From JBQTII01 sp052387905 (GTDB lineage: Bacteria > Actinomycetota > Actinomycetes > Sporichthyales > Sporichthyaceae), in assembly GCA_052387905.1 (NCBI GenBank), contig JBQTIR010000009.1, positions 44,782 through 108,781 of the forward strand: a stretch of 64,000 nt of DNA, in the 5' to 3' direction. The notes beneath the pieces were generated by a model, which ran no database searches, had not been told where the DNA came from, and saw nothing but the letters and a program-made list of their open reading frames with translations. Numbering within the stretch: position 1 is the first letter of the stretch; each line of letters begins with the position of its first letter. Shown here piece by piece: positions 62,103 to 64,000 of the stretch. A program made the translations under genes and the position numbers.

Positions 62103-63614
62103 ATGTCTGTTCTCGCGATCGACGCAGGCACCACCGGCGTCACGGCCTTGGTGGTCACCGCCGACGGACGGGTGGCCGCGCGCGGCTACGCCGAGTTCGC
62201 CCAGCACTTTCCGCACCCCGGGTGGGTCGAACACTCCCCGGACCAGATCTGGGCCGCGACCTTGACGGCCGCCCGCGCCGCGTTGAGCACATTGACCCCC
62301 GGATCAGCGGGGTCGGCGGGCGCGCCGGCCACCGACCCCGTCAGCTGTGTGGGTATCACCAACCAACGTGAGACGGCAGTGGTCTGGGACCGGCGCAGCG
62401 CCGCCGCCCCCCGGCACGCGATCGTCTGGCAGGACCGCCGCACCACTGAGATCTGCGACCGGCTGCGCACCGCCGGCCACGAAGACCGGGTCGCTGAGCT
62501 CACCGGGTTACGCCTGGACCCCTACTTCACCGGCACCAAGCTGACCTGGCTCGCCGAGCACGACCCCGCCACCTGGGCCGGGGTCACCGGCGGCGCCCTG
62601 GTGCTGGGGACCGTCGATTCCTACCTGATCGCCCGCCTTTCCGGCGGGGCAGTGCATGCCACCGATGCCTCCAACGCCTCCCGGACGCTGCTCTACGACC
62701 TCACGGCCGGCGCGTGGTCCCCCGAACTGTGCGAGGTGTTCGGCGTCCCGATCACCGCGCTGCCCGAGGTCGTGCCCTCCTGGGGGGTGATCGGGCACAC
62801 CGACCCGGCCGAGTTCTTCGGCCTCGCGGTACCGATCGCCGGGATTGCGGGCGATCAGCAGGCGGCGCTGTTCGGCCAGGCCTGTTTCGCTCCGGGCGAA
62901 GGTAAGTGCACCTACGGCACCGGCTCGTTCATCCTGGTGAACACCGGGGAGGCGCTGGTCCGCTCCAAGGCGGGCCTGCTCACCACCGTCGCCTGGCAGG
63001 CCCCGGACGGCACGCTGACCTACGCGCTGGAGGGCGCGATCTTCGTCACCGGCGCCGCGGTCCAGTGGCTGCGCGACGGGCTCGGCGTGATTTCCTCCGC
63101 CGCCGAGACCGAGGCGCTGGCCGCCAGCGTCGCCGATTCCGGCGGCGTCGTCTTCGTGCCCGCCCTGACCGGACTCGGCGCCCCGCACTGGGATCCCGCC
63201 GCCCGCGGCACCATCCTCGGTCTCACGCGCGGCACCACGCGGGCGCACCTGGTCCGCGCGACGCTGGAGGCCATCGCCTACGAGGTGCGCGACGTCGTCG
63301 AGGTGATGACCGCGGAGGCCGGCGTGGCGGCCCCGGCCCTGACCGTCGACGGCGGGGCCAGCGCGAACGACCTGCTGTGCCAGCTGCAGGCCACCGAACT
63401 CGGCGTGCCGGTGCGGCGCCCGGAGATCCTGGAGACCACCGGCCTGGGCGCGGCCTTCCTCGCCGGGCTGGGCACCGGGGTGTGGTCGAGTCAGGCCGAG
63501 ATCGCCGCAACCTGGCGCCTGGACGCCACCTTCGACCCCGGCCCCCGCGACGACTCCGGCTACCGGCGCTGGACCGAGGCGGTCCAGCGCTCGCGGGGCT
63601 GGGCGGACATCTGA
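62103..63614 (+). CDS. glpK: Glycerol kinase
   Basis: FGGY kinase of 503 residues, standard for GlpK. IDAGTTGVTALV, GITNQRETAVVW, AIVWQDRRT, DASNASRTLLYDL, GIAGDQQAALFGQ and TYGTGSFILVNTG are all typical. It makes glycerol 3-phosphate. No glpF or glpD nearby. Its 3' end overlaps the RHS remnant on the other strand. Confidence 0.95.
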   Translation: MSVLAIDAGTTGVTALVVTADGRVAARGYAEFAQHFPHPGWVEHSPDQIWAATLTAARAALSTLTPGSAGSAGAPATDPVSCVGITNQRETAVVWDRRSAAAPRHAIVWQDRRTTEICDRLRTAGHEDRVAELTGLRLDPYFTGTKLTWLAEHDPATWAGVTGGALVLGTVDSYLIARLSGGAVHATDASNASRTLLYDLTAGAWSPELCEVFGVPITALPEVVPSWGVIGHTDPAEFFGLAVPIAGIAGDQQAALFGQACFAPGEGKCTYGTGSFILVNTGEALVRSKAGLLTTVAWQAPDGTLTYALEGAIFVTGAAVQWLRDGLGVISSAAETEALAASVADSGGVVFVPALTGLGAPHWDPAARGTILGLTRGTTRAHLVRATLEAIAYEVRDVVEVMTAEAGVAAPALTVDGGASANDLLCQLQATELGVPVRRPEILETTGLGAAFLAGLGTGVWSSQAEIAATWRLDATFDPGPRDDSGYRRWTEAVQRSRGWADI

Positions 63615-63875
63615 GCGCCGTCGGTGTCGTGGTTATCGAGTTCGAGCTCGACCACCGGGGTGCCACTGCCAGTGGTGACCTTCTCTAGCTTGCCGTCGAC
63701 GTCCCAGGTGAGGTTCTGGGTCGCCCCGGCGACGGTGCGGACCTCGGCTTTACCGGTGGTGTCGTAGTCGAACGCGGCCGTGGCGTCGCCGGGGCCGGCG
63801 ATGCGGGAGAGCTGGTGCGGGCCGGCGCCAGGGAACTCGACCCAGAAGTCGACGTCTGGGAGCTCACCGCAAAGC
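63560..63875 (-). pseudogene. RHS/YD-repeat protein remnant
   Basis: On the minus strand the sequence reads LSRIAGPGDATAAFDYDT and NLTWDVDGKLEKVT, which fits RHS/YD-repeat proteins. The 5' side stops at the inverted repeat of an insertion sequence (63876). The 3' side ends at a TAG inside glpK, so the rest of the gene is lost. About 105 residues remain. Confidence 0.75.
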
Positions 63876-64000
63876 GGCTCTTCCTACTTGAGGTGGGGGC
63901 TGGTCAGTCCGCCGCCGATCAGGAGCATGCGTAGCCGGTAGTTCTCGCGGTTGCGGAATCCGCGGGCGATGCGGCGGTGGAGCTCGATGAGTCCGTTGAT
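63876..64000 (-). mobile_element. End of an ISL3-family insertion sequence
   Basis: GGCTCTTCC at 63876 matches the usual terminal repeat start of ISL3-family elements. Inside it the last 38 codons of a transposase are read leftwards and stop 8 bp from the end. The element continues past the right edge. Confidence 0.7.
63884..64000 (-). CDS. ISL3-family transposase, C-terminal part
   Basis: 38 residues before the stop: INGLIELHRRIARGFRNREN, then YRLRMLLIGGG, the GFRN..N.RLR pattern at the C-terminus of ISL3-type DDE transposases. The rest lies outside the window, so whether it is intact is unknown. Confidence 0.7.
   Translation of the reverse strand: MNGLIELHRRIARGFRNRENYRLRMLLIGGGLTSPHLK

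Overview
This window is chromosomal DNA from a high-GC Gram-positive bacterium (Actinomycetota). The evidence is its very high GC content and the frequent GTG starts with 4-bp GTGA/ATGA gene overlaps. A complete division and cell-wall cluster carries sepF and divIVA (wag31) but no ftsA. MurE has the DNPR signature for diaminopimelate, candidate IdeR/DmdR-type iron boxes are present, and several promoters appear to drive leaderless mRNAs. The order or genus cannot be fixed from the sequence alone. No rRNA or tRNA gene and no CRISPR array was seen.

Layout. (1) 1-5456: an iron-linked locus with a siderophore-type NRPS (cut by the left edge), a coupled siderophore N-acyltransferase and a secreted RTX-like repeat protein, each promoter carrying an iron-box-like site. 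(2) 5488-9234: histidine genes hisD-hisC-hisB-hisH; hisA and hisF are absent, and the iron locus sits where they would be expected. (3) 9244-18553: two divergent operons that look like a catabolic pathway for a hydrophobic compound. One holds P450, a CrtC/AttH-like protein, acyl-CoA ligase, enoyl-CoA hydratase, SDR, phosphotransferase and a DUF6285-like protein; the other holds a cupin and a Baeyer-Villiger-type flavin monooxygenase. (4) 18597-25980: a LON-domain protein, a membrane protein, an MMPL exporter, a TetR/reductase pair, and two MazEF-like toxin-antitoxin pairs separated by a hybrid fossil made of the 3' ends of dnaE and mmpL. (5) 25981-33041: dnaE, a YqhA-type membrane protein, an RluD-type pseudouridine synthase, lspA and a lysine-rich DksA/TraR protein. 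(6) 33042-36203: ileS with a GxHH active-site signature and a structured leader. (7) 36304-55738: the division/cell-wall cluster, read leftwards from the MraZ-box promoter: mraZ-rsmH-ftsL-ftsI-murE-murF-mraY-murD-ftsW-murG-murC-ftsQ-ftsZ-pgeF-yggS-sepF-yggT-divIVA. (8) 55937-60694: moxR, DUF58 and a transglutaminase membrane protein, ending in a large two-way terminator. (9) 60765-63614: a DUF3040 protein, a methyltransferase and glycerol kinase, the last two divergent from one shared promoter. (10) 63560-64000: a broken RHS/YD-repeat gene cut by an ISL3-type insertion sequence that runs off the right edge.

How the parts work together. The cell-wall cluster supplies lipid II synthesis (MurC-F, MraY, MurG) and the septal machinery (FtsI, FtsW, FtsQ, FtsL, FtsZ, SepF) with the polar growth organiser DivIVA, under probable MraZ self-control. 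The left part is accessory in character: iron acquisition, a possible degradation pathway, an exporter, toxin-antitoxin pairs and recombination scars around the core genes his, dnaE and ileS.
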